Shown: positions 1-6,739, counted from the first letter of the stretch. The stretch: DNA of 11,060 nucleotides from Methylotenera sp. (GCA_005791685.1 SXVG01000054.1:1-11060), one strand, 5' to 3'. Notes: generated by a model not told the origin, from the letters alone. Numbers and translations are program-made.

Positions 1-294
1 GGCTTAACCTGGGTGGGCATCAAGACCCCGGAAATTTACGCCCAAACCTTTGCCTCCAGCAGTGTGCCGCCCCATGGCTTTAACCGTGGCCGTTATCAGG
101 ATGCGCAATTGGACCAATGGCTGCTGCAGGAGAATTGGTCGGCGGCCACCCAGCGCATACACCAACAACTGCCTTATATCCCTTTATGGTACGAAGGGCA
201 GTTTGTCGCCATGCGTAATGCGCTGCAAAATTATTCGCCCAAAGCCGATGGAAATTGGGACGATTTAGCTACAATAAGCTTATATGCACATTGA
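1..294 (+). CDS. C-terminal part of a peptide ABC transporter substrate-binding protein (family 5)
   Basis: The reading frame is open from the window edge and gives the last 97 residues of a protein that in this family is usually above 500 residues. The segment has the typical ending of oligopeptide/dipeptide/nickel-binding proteins (SBP_bac_5). It has a 'GRYQDAQLDQWL' stretch followed by 'PYIPLWY', which matches the family pattern of a variable 'np.ld.ll' block and then 'iPLwy'. Such proteins are exported to the periplasm and deliver peptides to the OppB/OppC-type permeases. Two permease genes lie downstream in the same overlapping run, which supports the call. The signal peptide and ligand-binding lobes are outside the window, so the ligand cannot be inferred from this gene. 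The last 11 bases overlap the next gene, pointing to coupled translation. Confidence 0.8.
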   Translation, partial: GLTWVGIKTPEIYAQTFASSSVPPHGFNRGRYQDAQLDQWLLQENWSAATQRIHQQLPYIPLWYEGQFVAMRNALQNYSPKADGNWDDLATISLYAH

Positions 295-766
295 CATCTC
301 ATTGCAACAACAACGCTTAAGCTTGTTTGACGAGACGGGTCAACGGCTTGCCAGTTACGCCATATCCAGTGCGAGCAATGGCCCTGGCAGCAAAAAGAAC
401 AGCGGCTGCACGCCATTGGGGCGCCACGTGGTGCGCGCCAAAATCGGCGCAGGCGCCCCAATAAACAGCGTCTTTGTTGGGCGCAGAGCCACTGGCGAGA
501 TCTGCAGCCCAGCCTTGATGGCAGCGTTCCCTGATAGGGATTGGATATTGACGCGCTTGTTATGGTTGTCGGGTAGCGAGCCTGGCGTCAATAGGCTGGG
601 CGATGTCGACACCATGCAGCGTTACATCTATATACACGGCACCCCCGACAGCAATGACATGGGCAAAATCGGTTCGCACGGTTGCATACGCATGAAAAAT
701 ACAGACGTAATCGCCCTGTTTGATTGGGTGGAAGTCGGCGCGACCGTATTGATACACCATGATTAA
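284..766 (+). CDS. YkuD-fold L,D-transpeptidase family protein without signal peptide; probable cytosolic L,D-carboxypeptidase
   Basis: This 160-residue protein consists of essentially one YkuD catalytic domain. The N-terminal strand 'IDISLQQQRLSLFD' starts at residue 3. A 'GCTPLGRH' block lies at about 41-48. The catalytic signature is H118-G-T and then S131-H-G-C134-I-R-M, with C134 as the nucleophile. Periplasmic members carry a signal peptide or membrane anchor, but here the reading frame is closed by an in-frame TAA at 275-277, three codons before the ATG, so no leader can be encoded. Signal-less YkuD proteins of this size are known as cytosolic L,D-carboxypeptidases that trim the terminal D-Ala from recycled murein tetrapeptides (LdcV/ElsL type, from memory). 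The gene overlaps the binding-protein gene by 11 bases and the permease gene by 8, and nagZ lies downstream, so recycling is the best inference. The YkuD fold is certain. The exact reaction is inferred, and a transpeptidase exported by another route is the alternative. Confidence 0.87.
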   Translation: MHIDISLQQQRLSLFDETGQRLASYAISSASNGPGSKKNSGCTPLGRHVVRAKIGAGAPINSVFVGRRATGEICSPALMAAFPDRDWILTRLLWLSGSEPGVNRLGDVDTMQRYIYIHGTPDSNDMGKIGSHGCIRMKNTDVIALFDWVEVGATVLIHHD

Positions 767-1676
767 GCGCTTTATCCGCTTTTGCACGGTCATTTTTGGC
801 GTGCTTAGCCTGACTTTTTTACTCATCCATTTGGTGCCGGGCGACCCCGTTGAAGTGATGTTAGGTGAGTCGGCGAGCATGGCAGACCGACAGGCATTGC
901 GTGCGGAGTTGGGCCTTGATCAATCGATCGCGCGGCAATTCGGGCGCTATCTGAATAGGCTGGCGCATGCCGACTTTGGCGTATCCATCCATAGCCAGAC
1001 CCCCATCATGGCGCTGATTAAAGCGCGTTATCCGGCCACGCTGAAATTGGCTGGCTTGGCCTTGTTAATCGGGTTAGGGGTAGGCATACCGCTAGGCATT
1101 TATGCGGCACTGAAAGCCGGGCGTTGGCAAGATTTAGTGGTCACCTTGGTTTCGGTGCGTTTATCCGCCATGCCGGCTTTTTGGTTGGGGCCGATGTTGA
1201 TGTTGATTTTTGCCGTGTGGCTAGGCTGCTTGCCGGTGAGTGGCATGGACAGCCCGTCTTCCATCATTTTGCCGGCACTCACCTTGGGTTTGGGCTTGAG
1301 TGCCATACTCACGCGCATGACCCGTACCAGCTTGCTGGAAGTGCTTAATGACGATTACATACGCACGGCGCGGGCTAAAGGCTTAAGTGAACCGCAGGTC
1401 ATCCTGCGCCATGCCTTACGCGCAGCCTTGCTGCCTATCATCACCATCGTTGGTTTGCAGATGGGCGGCTTGTTGGCTGGCACCGTGATTACCGAGACCA
1501 TTTTCAGCTGGGACGGCATAGGCTTGTTGTTGGTGGAAAGCATAGAAAAGCGCGATTACCCGGTGACGCAAGCCTGTGTGTTGCTGGTGGCCCTGAGCTA
1601 TGTCATGGTCAATGTGTTAACCGATCTACTGTACCGTTTGGCTGATCCACGCATCAAGTTTGGCTCTGCGGCATGA
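759..1676 (+). CDS. OppB/DppB-type peptide ABC transporter permease
   Basis: This 305-residue inner-membrane permease is a normal length for the family. A first transmembrane helix lies at about 8-25 and is followed by the typical 'HLVPGDPVEVMLG' segment (24-36). A periplasmic loop follows, then five more hydrophobic spans from about 95 to the C-terminus. The cytoplasmic coupling (EAA) loop that docks the ATPase is visible at about 199-222, with 'YIRTARAKG' and then 'RHALRAALLP'. The C-terminus 'LYRLADPRIKFG' is typical of OppB/DppB. The start ATG lies inside the end of the YkuD gene (8-base overlap), and the stop overlaps the next start as ATGA. No good ribosome binding site precedes the ATG, so translation is probably coupled. 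Oligopeptide, dipeptide and murein-peptide specificities cannot be separated from the permease alone. Confidence 0.93.
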   Translation: MIKRFIRFCTVIFGVLSLTFLLIHLVPGDPVEVMLGESASMADRQALRAELGLDQSIARQFGRYLNRLAHADFGVSIHSQTPIMALIKARYPATLKLAGLALLIGLGVGIPLGIYAALKAGRWQDLVVTLVSVRLSAMPAFWLGPMLMLIFAVWLGCLPVSGMDSPSSIILPALTLGLGLSAILTRMTRTSLLEVLNDDYIRTARAKGLSEPQVILRHALRAALLPIITIVGLQMGGLLAGTVITETIFSWDGIGLLLVESIEKRDYPVTQACVLLVALSYVMVNVLTDLLYRLADPRIKFGSAA

Positions 1677-2473
1677 TAAGAAAACTGGCTTATGGGATTT
1701 TGGGCTTTTGGCTGCTGGCGGTCTTGCTGGGCCGCTTGTTTCAGCTCGACCCCAATCAAATCGATTTAAACAGCATATTGAGCGTGCCGACCAGTGCGTA
1801 TTGGCTGGGCAGCGACGACTTGGGTCGCAGTATTTTAGCTCGGCTGTTGCAGGGCGTGGAGGTGTCCTTGTTGTTGGCCGTGCTGGTGACCGTGCTGACC
1901 ATGACGATAGGGGTGCTGGTTGGCTTGTTGGCTGGTTTTTACGGTGGCAAGGTTGATCAAGTCTTGATGCAAATAAGCGATGTATTTTTAGCTTTCCCTG
2001 GCATATTGCTGGCCATCGCTTTTGCCGCGGTATTGGGCCCCGGTTTGTTTAACCTGATGTTGGCCTTGAGTCTTACTGGATGGGTTAATTATGCGCGCTT
2101 AACGCGCGGCCAGACCTTGAGTTTGCGTAATCGGCAACACGTGCAAGCCGCCGTATCCTTAGGTGCGAGCGTGCCCAGATTGATAGCCAAACACATACTG
2201 CCCCTGTTGACCTCGGTGTTGGTGGTGGAAGCGACCTACAGCTTGGCCAGCGTCATGATAGCCGAAGCCAGTTTGTCCTTTTTGGGTTTAGGCATACAAG
2301 CGCCTAATGCATCTTGGGGGGCGATGCTACGTGATGCGGTGCGCTATATGTTGATTGCCCCGCATTATGTTCTAATAGTCGGCTTGAGTTTAATGAGTTT
2401 GATTTTGGCGATTAATTTAGGCGGCGATAGCCTAAGGGATGGTTTGGACGTTAGGCAGGCCAGCGAGCGTTAA
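1673..2473 (+). CDS. OppC/DppC-type peptide ABC transporter permease
   Basis: This 266-residue protein is the second membrane subunit of the transporter and pairs with the preceding permease. It has an N-terminal helix at about 5-22 and the family motif 'YWLGSDDLGRSI' at 43-54. The coupling loop lies at about 156-177 ('HVQAAVSLGAS' then 'HILP'), with 'AEASLSFLGLGIQAP' at 198-212. The C-terminus 'INLGGDSLRDGLDVR' matches OppC/DppC. It is somewhat shorter than many OppC proteins because the N-terminal cytoplasmic tail is reduced. The start shares an ATGA overlap with the upstream permease stop. No ATP-binding gene follows; the next gene is nagZ. The ATPase must be upstream of the window or elsewhere. 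A possible terminator begins inside the last codons. Confidence 0.93.
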   Translation: MIRKLAYGILGFWLLAVLLGRLFQLDPNQIDLNSILSVPTSAYWLGSDDLGRSILARLLQGVEVSLLLAVLVTVLTMTIGVLVGLLAGFYGGKVDQVLMQISDVFLAFPGILLAIAFAAVLGPGLFNLMLALSLTGWVNYARLTRGQTLSLRNRQHVQAAVSLGASVPRLIAKHILPLLTSVLVVEATYSLASVMIAEASLSFLGLGIQAPNASWGAMLRDAVRYMLIAPHYVLIVGLSLMSLILAINLGGDSLRDGLDVRQASER

Positions 2474-2514
2474 GCATGAGCGATTCTTTCAAGCCATCGC
2501 TGGCCGCATTTTTT
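2455..2514 (+). terminator. Possible intrinsic terminator at the end of the permease operon
   Basis: GGCCAGCGA (2458-2466) is exactly complementary to TCGCTGGCC (2497-2505). Allowing one bulged base at 2457 adds two more G-C pairs (2455-2456 with 2506-2507). The stem is followed after one base by six T residues (2509-2514). The loop is long (30 bases), which lowers confidence, although it contains a short internal pairing. The stem begins inside the OppC-like coding sequence and spans its stop codon. Confidence 0.5.
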
Positions 2515-2520
2515 AAATTA

Positions 2521-2526
2521 AGAAGG
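2521..2526 (+). promoter_or_regulatory. Ribosome binding site that decides the nagZ start
   Basis: AGAAGG lies 8 bases before the ATG at 2535 but only 2 bases before the in-frame ATG at 2529. The spacing favours 2535. The resulting N-terminus 'MSLGPVMLDV' also aligns with the 'MGPVMLDV' start of E. coli NagZ. Confidence 0.7.
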
Positions 2527-2534
2527 TAATGCGT

Positions 2535-3581
2535 ATGTCATTAGGTCCTGTGATGTTGGACGTGGTTGGAACCGAGCTGACGGCGGACGACGTCCGTCGT
2601 TTGCAACATCCCTTGGTCGGTGGGGTGATTTTATTCAAACGTAACTTTATCAACAATGCCCAGTTAAAGGCGTTAACCGCCAGCATACACGCGGTAAGAA
2701 CGCCGCCCTTGTTGATTGCGGTGGACCATGAAGGCGGGCGCGTGCAACGGTTTAGGGAGGGCTTTACGAAAATTCCAGCCATGCGCGAGTTCGGTAAAAT
2801 CTGGGATCGGCATCCGAAAAAAGCCAAGCACTTGGCCACCGAGGCGGGTTGGGTATTGGCCGCCGAATTGCGTGCGCACGGTGTCGATTTTAGTTTTACG
2901 CCGGTCTTGGACATGGATTACGGCGACAGCTTGGTGATAGGCGACAGGGCGTTTCACCTGAAAGCGCAAGCCATCAATGAATTGGCCTTTGCCTTGATGC
3001 AAGGCTTGAAAAAGGGCGGCATGGCGGCGGTGGGCAAACATTTTCCTGGACACGGCTTTGTGGTGGCCGATTCCCATGTCAGCATGCCGGTGGACGACAG
3101 GGAGTTTGATCAAATTGCCCAGCATGACATGCAGCCGTTTAGAATGATGATAGACGACGGCATACAGGCCATCATGCCGGCGCACGTGATTTACCCTAAA
3201 GTTGATGACAAGCCGGCGGGTTTTTCCCCGCGATGGCTGCAAAAAATATTGCGTGAACGCTTAGGCTTTAACGGCGTTATTTTTAGCGACGATTTAAGCA
3301 TGGAAGCGGCCACCGCCGGTGGCAACGTCACCAGCCGCGCCCTAGCTGCCTTGCATGCCGGTTGCGACATGGTGTTGTTGTGCAATCAGCCGGCCATGCA
3401 AGACGAATTGTTGGCCAATTTGGACTGGTCTATTTCCGCGCAAAGCATAGCCCGCTTAGCCCGCATGCACGGGCAAAAACACCCAGCTAGCTTGGACGCC
3501 CTGCATGAAGATGCCGAGTTTGTGCAAGCGCTGCATCACGTGGCGCAGGTTGGTTTGCAAGAAGGTGAGCTGTTTAGTTGA
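2535..3581 (+). CDS. nagZ: Beta-N-acetylhexosaminidase NagZ (peptidoglycan recycling)
   Basis: This 348-residue cytosolic glycoside hydrolase of family 3 removes N-acetylglucosamine from GlcNAc-anhydro-muropeptides during cell-wall recycling. Its products go on to AmpD, LdcA and Mpl, and its anhMurNAc-peptides are the inducers of AmpC in species with AmpR. Family landmarks are in order: 'MLDVVGTEL' at the N-terminus, 'DHEGGRVQRFREGF' (64-77), 'KHFPGHG' (168-174) and 'DSH' at 179-181, which carries the mobile-loop His acid/base. 'MPAHVIY' follows at 214-220, and 'SDDLSME' at 251-257 has the nucleophile Asp252. The length matches single-domain proteobacterial NagZ, with no C-terminal extra domain. 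The start at 2535 is chosen on ribosome-binding spacing; an ATG two codons upstream is the alternative. The gene follows a peptide transporter and a probable L,D-carboxypeptidase, which fits a recycling neighbourhood. Confidence 0.96.
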   Translation: MSLGPVMLDVVGTELTADDVRRLQHPLVGGVILFKRNFINNAQLKALTASIHAVRTPPLLIAVDHEGGRVQRFREGFTKIPAMREFGKIWDRHPKKAKHLATEAGWVLAAELRAHGVDFSFTPVLDMDYGDSLVIGDRAFHLKAQAINELAFALMQGLKKGGMAAVGKHFPGHGFVVADSHVSMPVDDREFDQIAQHDMQPFRMMIDDGIQAIMPAHVIYPKVDDKPAGFSPRWLQKILRERLGFNGVIFSDDLSMEAATAGGNVTSRALAALHAGCDMVLLCNQPAMQDELLANLDWSISAQSIARLARMHGQKHPASLDALHEDAEFVQALHHVAQVGLQEGELFS

Positions 3582-3621
3582 GCCGATTTTAAGGAATAGC
3601 GCATTTGTCATCATTTTGCAC

Positions 3622-3650
3622 TTGAAACTTCCGCACTTAGTCGCTATCTT
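3622..3650 (+). promoter_or_regulatory. Predicted sigma70 promoter of the yccA gene
   Basis: TTGAAA (3622-3627, 5 of 6 matches to the -35 consensus) and TATCTT (3645-3650, 4 of 6) are separated by exactly 17 bases. Transcription would start near 3657, giving a leader of roughly 28 bases. A good ribosome binding site (AAAGGA, 3672-3677) lies 7 bases before the ATG. Confidence 0.55.
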
Positions 3651-3684
3651 ATGCACTGTAGTTTTTTAATTAAAGGAAAAAACC

Positions 3685-4377
3685 ATGTTAGACCAGAATC
3701 CAGTTTTAACTCGTTCAGAGTCCGCACAACAAGTCACCAATAAGGTCTTGCGTAATACCTACGCACTATTGGGCTTAACCCTCATCCCTACCGTGATTGG
3801 CGCCTTGCTGGGCATGAGCATGAATTTTTCTTTCGCCGCAGAGCACCCGTTCATTTTCGCCATAGGCGCCATGGCCGTGCTGTACGGATTGTTTGCCGCC
3901 ATCACGGCGAATCGCAATAGCAGCGTAGGCGTGGTCTTGTTGTTGGGCCTGACCTTCTTATTGGGCTTGATGTTAGGCCCTATTTTGCAGCACGCCTTGC
4001 ATTTAAATAACGGCGGTCAAATTGTCGGTTTAGCCGCAGGCGGCACCGGTATTATCTTTTTAAGCTTGGCCGGCATTGCCACCACCACGAAAAAAGACTT
4101 TAGCTTCATGAGTAAGTTTTTATTGGTGGGCATCATCCTGCTTATTGTTGCCTCATTAGCCAACATCTTTTTACAAATTCCGGCCATGACCTTGGCGCTG
4201 TCTGCTATCGGCGTTATTTTGTTTTCGGGTTTTATTTTGTACGATGTCAGCCGCATTGTGAACGGCGGTGAAACCAACTACATCATGGCTACCTTAAGTC
4301 TGTACATGAGCATCTACAACTTGTTCACCAGCTTGTTGCAGTTGTTGATGGGTTTATTAGGTGGCAATAACGACTAA
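3685..4377 (+). CDS. yccA: Bax inhibitor-1 (BI-1)/YccA family inner-membrane protein
   Basis: This 230-residue polytopic membrane protein has about seven hydrophobic spans (roughly 25-45, 55-75, 82-100, 112-131, 143-163, 167-186, 203-225). It ends with a short polar tail. Family marks are 'FILYDVSRIV' (183-192) and the C-terminal 'NYIMATLSLY' and 'IYNLFTSLLQLL'. In E. coli, YccA binds the FtsH/HflKC protease complex and modulates degradation of membrane substrates such as SecY; other BI-1 members are pH-sensitive calcium leak channels. Asp187 of the usual Asp pair is present, but the second position, in the 'LYMSIYN' stretch, is Ser209. This resembles YccA as I remember it and argues against the calcium-leak type. 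The gene has its own promoter and ribosome binding site and ends at a strong terminator, so it is probably monocistronic. Confidence 0.92.
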   Translation: MLDQNPVLTRSESAQQVTNKVLRNTYALLGLTLIPTVIGALLGMSMNFSFAAEHPFIFAIGAMAVLYGLFAAITANRNSSVGVVLLLGLTFLLGLMLGPILQHALHLNNGGQIVGLAAGGTGIIFLSLAGIATTTKKDFSFMSKFLLVGIILLIVASLANIFLQIPAMTLALSAIGVILFSGFILYDVSRIVNGGETNYIMATLSLYMSIYNLFTSLLQLLMGLLGGNND

Positions 4378-4401
4378 TCGCCATTGGGCTAGGTTGATAA
4401 C

Positions 4402-4434
4402 AAAAAAAGCCGACTTTCTCAAGTCGGCTTTTGC
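4402..4434. terminator. Bidirectional intrinsic terminator between yccA and tadA
   Basis: A perfect 10-bp stem, AAGCCGACTT (4407-4416) pairing with AAGTCGGCTT (4421-4430), closes a TCTC tetraloop. On the + strand it runs into a T-rich tail. On the - strand the seven A residues at 4402-4408 become a T tract. It therefore serves both convergent genes. Confidence 0.92.
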
Positions 4435-4446
4435 TTTGTGCGGACC

Positions 4447-4938
4447 TTATTTTTTACGCCGTTCGGCAAAAAATGCCGACAGCTTGGCGCCACACTCCTT
4501 GGCCAATACGCCAGCGGTAAGCTTGGTATGGTGATTGAGTTTGGTTTCTGCCATCAAATCCAGCACACTGCCGCAACAGCCGGTTTTAGGGTCACTGGCG
4601 CCAAACACCAATCTGGCTATGCGGGCATGCTGTATGGCGCCGCTACACATGGCGCAGGGTTCCAAGGTGACGTAGAGGGTGCAATCGACTAAGCGGTAGT
4701 TTTTTAAATGCTGGGCGGCGTCGCGCAAGGCCAGTATTTCGGCATGGGCGCTGGGGTCATGGCTGGCGATAGGGGCATTGCTGCCACGGCCTATCACCAC
4801 GCCGTCTTTAACCACGATGGCGCCGACCGGCACTTCACCGGCTTGTGCGGCGATTTGTGCTAGCTGCAAGGCCAGTTGCATATAGTGCGCATCGCTGGCG
4901 GGGCTGCTTATGGGGCTGACAGGGTTTAAATCGGACAT
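4447..4938 (-). CDS. tadA: tRNA-specific adenosine deaminase TadA
   Basis: This 163-residue cytosolic zinc enzyme of the cytidine/deoxycytidylate deaminase fold converts adenosine 34 in the anticodon of tRNA-Arg(ACG) to inosine. Both catalytic signatures are visible: 'HAEILALRDA' with zinc ligand His65 and proton-shuttling Glu67, and 'TLEPCAMCSGA' with zinc ligands Cys95 and Cys98. The substrate-pocket segments 'GEVPVGAIVV' (34-43) and 'FGASDPKTGCCGS' are also typical. The N-terminal 17 residues ('MSDLNPVSPISSPASDA') precede the fold and are low in complexity. The start codon is the only one that leaves a normal N-terminus, although no clear ribosome binding site precedes it. The gene is convergent with yccA and divergent from pyrG. 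Confidence 0.96.
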   Translation of the reverse strand: MSDLNPVSPISSPASDAHYMQLALQLAQIAAQAGEVPVGAIVVKDGVVIGRGSNAPIASHDPSAHAEILALRDAAQHLKNYRLVDCTLYVTLEPCAMCSGAIQHARIARLVFGASDPKTGCCGSVLDLMAETKLNHHTKLTAGVLAKECGAKLSAFFAERRKK

Positions 4939-4964
4939 GGCGAATTTATTTTCTTAGTGATTGA

Positions 4965-4993
4965 TTGTGATTGTACTGCCTTTACGGTAAAAT
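4965..4993 (+). promoter_or_regulatory. Predicted sigma70 promoter of pyrG
   Basis: TTGTGA (4965-4970, 4 of 6) and TAAAAT (4988-4993, 5 of 6) are separated by 17 bases. The expected start falls in the CCCG run at 4999-5002, giving a leader of about 54 bases. Two exact copies of GTGATTG (4957-4963 and 4967-4973) overlap the -35 region, 10 bases apart. A TACAAT on the - strand (4970-4975) could serve tadA, but I see no good -35 for it. Confidence 0.55.
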
Positions 4994-5018
4994 TTGTTCC
5001 CGTCTAGGTAGTGATAAA

Positions 5019-5042
5019 CAGCCTTCTAAGCAGTCTTCTAAA
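5019..5042 (+). repeat. Tandem 12-bp direct repeat in the pyrG leader
   Basis: CAGCCTTCTAAG (5019-5030) is followed directly by CAGTCTTCTAAA (5031-5042), with 10 of 12 positions identical. It ends 11 bases before the pyrG start codon, where a Shine-Dalgarno sequence would normally be, and none is seen. Confidence 0.75.
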
Positions 5043-5053
5043 AAGTTAATTTA

Positions 5054-6682
5054 ATGACTAAATATGTATTCGTAACCGGCGGTGTGGTTTCTTCTCTAGG
5101 TAAGGGCATTGCGGCGGCTAGCCTAGGCGCGATTCTAGAATCACGTGGTATCAAGGTGACCATGCTCAAGCTGGACCCTTATATCAACGTCGATCCAGGC
5201 ACCATGTCACCTTTTCAGCACGGCGAAGTGTTTGTTACCGACGATGGCGCTGAGACGGATTTAGACCTAGGCCATTACGAACGCTTTATTTCCCAGCGCA
5301 TGGGCAAGCGCAACAACTTCACCACCGGTCAAATTTACGAAACCGTCATTAAAAAAGAACGTCGCGGCGAATATTTAGGTAAAACCGTGCAAGTTATCCC
5401 CCACATTACCGATGAAATTAAGGCACACGTTAAACGTGGCGCCGAAGGTGCGGATGTGGCGATAGTGGAAGTGGGCGGCACGGTAGGGGACATTGAGTCT
5501 TTACCGTTCTTAGAAGCCATCCGGCAAATGGGCTTTGAAGAGGGTAAAAGCAACGCCTGTTACATCCATTTAACGTTATTGCCATGGATTCCCACTGCCG
5601 GCGAATTGAAAACCAAGCCTACCCAGCACTCGGTTAAAGAATTGCGTGAAATTGGTATACAACCGGATATTTTATTGTGCCGCGCCGATCGCAACATCCC
5701 AGACGAAGAGCGTAAAAAGATAGCCTTGTTTACCAACGTGCCGTCCGAGGCGGTGATTAGCGCCATTGATGCGGCTTCGATTTACCAAATCCCGGGCTTG
5801 CTGCACGACCAAATGTTGGACGAGATTGTTTGCCATAAATTGAACATTTTGGCCAAAGCCGCGGATTTATCCAGTTGGGAAAAAATTTCCCATGCCTTAA
5901 AAAATCCTAAACACTTGGTCAACATCGCCTTTGTTGGCAAATACATAGACTTGGCCGATTCTTATAAATCCTTGACCGAAGCCTTAATCCACGCCGGCAT
6001 ACACACCGAATCAAAAGTCAAAATTCATTACATTGATTCCGAAGACCTGGAAGCGAACGGCACGGACGCATTGGCCGACATGGACGCGATTTTGGTGCCG
6101 GGTGGCTTTGGTAAGCGTGGCACGGAAGGCAAAATCGCCGCGATTGCTTACGCTAGAAAAAATAAAGTGCCTTATTTGGGCATTTGTTTGGGCATGCAAT
6201 TGGCAGTGATTGAATTTGCGCGTAACGCAGCTAATTTGACCGAGGCCAACAGTACCGAATTTAACCCAGACAGCCCGCACCAAGTGGTGGGCTTAATCAC
6301 CGAGTGGCAAGCCGCCGATGGCAGCTTGGAAAAACGCTCGGAAGATTCCGACCTGGGCGGCACCATGCGTTTGGGTGCGCAAGCCTGCCCCATCGTGCCC
6401 AGCACCATGGCCGCCGCTATTTACGGTAGCCAAGTTAACGAGCGTCATAGACACCGTTACGAGGTCAACAACCATTATGTGGAGCAATTAAAAGCGGCGG
6501 GGCTGATTATTTCGGCCAGAACGCCGACGGAAGATTTGTGTGAAATCATAGAATTGCCCAAAGCCGCCCACCCTTGGTTCATGGCGGTGCAATTTCATCC
6601 GGAATTCACCTCCAATCCGCGCACTGGCCACCCCTTATTTACCGCGTATGTGAACGCGGCCTTGGCGAATAAGAAACACTGA
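5054..6682 (+). CDS. pyrG: CTP synthase (glutamine-hydrolysing)
   Basis: This 542-residue cytosolic enzyme makes CTP from UTP, ATP and glutamine, the last step of de novo pyrimidine nucleotide synthesis. The N-terminal amidoligase domain (about 1-265) shows 'GGVVSSLGKG' (9-18), 'KLDPYINVDPGTM' (39-51), and the magnesium-binding Asp71 and Glu139 positions in 'TDLDLGHYERF' and 'VEVGGTVGDIES'. The C-terminal class I glutamine amidotransferase domain (about 290-542) has the nucleophile Cys378 in 'LGICLGMQLAV' and the partners His515 and Glu517 in 'QFHPEFTSNP'. These fit the E. coli enzyme almost residue for residue, and the length is standard. The start is fixed by the conserved 'MTKYVFVTGGVVSSLGKG'. 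Only A/T-rich sequence lies just before the ATG, with no clear ribosome binding site. kdsA follows after 57 bases and is probably cotranscribed. Confidence 0.98.
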   Translation: MTKYVFVTGGVVSSLGKGIAAASLGAILESRGIKVTMLKLDPYINVDPGTMSPFQHGEVFVTDDGAETDLDLGHYERFISQRMGKRNNFTTGQIYETVIKKERRGEYLGKTVQVIPHITDEIKAHVKRGAEGADVAIVEVGGTVGDIESLPFLEAIRQMGFEEGKSNACYIHLTLLPWIPTAGELKTKPTQHSVKELREIGIQPDILLCRADRNIPDEERKKIALFTNVPSEAVISAIDAASIYQIPGLLHDQMLDEIVCHKLNILAKAADLSSWEKISHALKNPKHLVNIAFVGKYIDLADSYKSLTEALIHAGIHTESKVKIHYIDSEDLEANGTDALADMDAILVPGGFGKRGTEGKIAAIAYARKNKVPYLGICLGMQLAVIEFARNAANLTEANSTEFNPDSPHQVVGLITEWQAADGSLEKRSEDSDLGGTMRLGAQACPIVPSTMAAAIYGSQVNERHRHRYEVNNHYVEQLKAAGLIISARTPTEDLCEIIELPKAAHPWFMAVQFHPEFTSNPRTGHPLFTAYVNAALANKKH

Positions 6683-6739
6683 TACCGTCATTGCCATTAG
6701 TCTGCTGGTTACCTATGGTGCTGGATAAAAAGGCGTTAA

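Noticed and set aside
2529..2534. ATG at 2529 as the nagZ start
   Set aside because: Only 2 bases separate it from AGAAGG, too close for initiation; the ATG at 2535 has ideal spacing and matches the family N-terminus.
2673..3242. Long open frame (189 codons) on the - strand opposite nagZ
   Set aside because: It lies wholly inside a well-supported nagZ, the translation has no recognisable domain, and it is rich in residues typical of antisense frames.
4438..4692. 84-codon + strand frame over tadA
   Set aside because: It starts just after the terminator but runs antisense to the zinc-binding core of tadA and shows no domain of its own.
4970..4975. TACAAT on the - strand as the tadA -10 box
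   Set aside because: No acceptable -35 sequence at 16 to 18 bases; kept only as a remark under the pyrG promoter.
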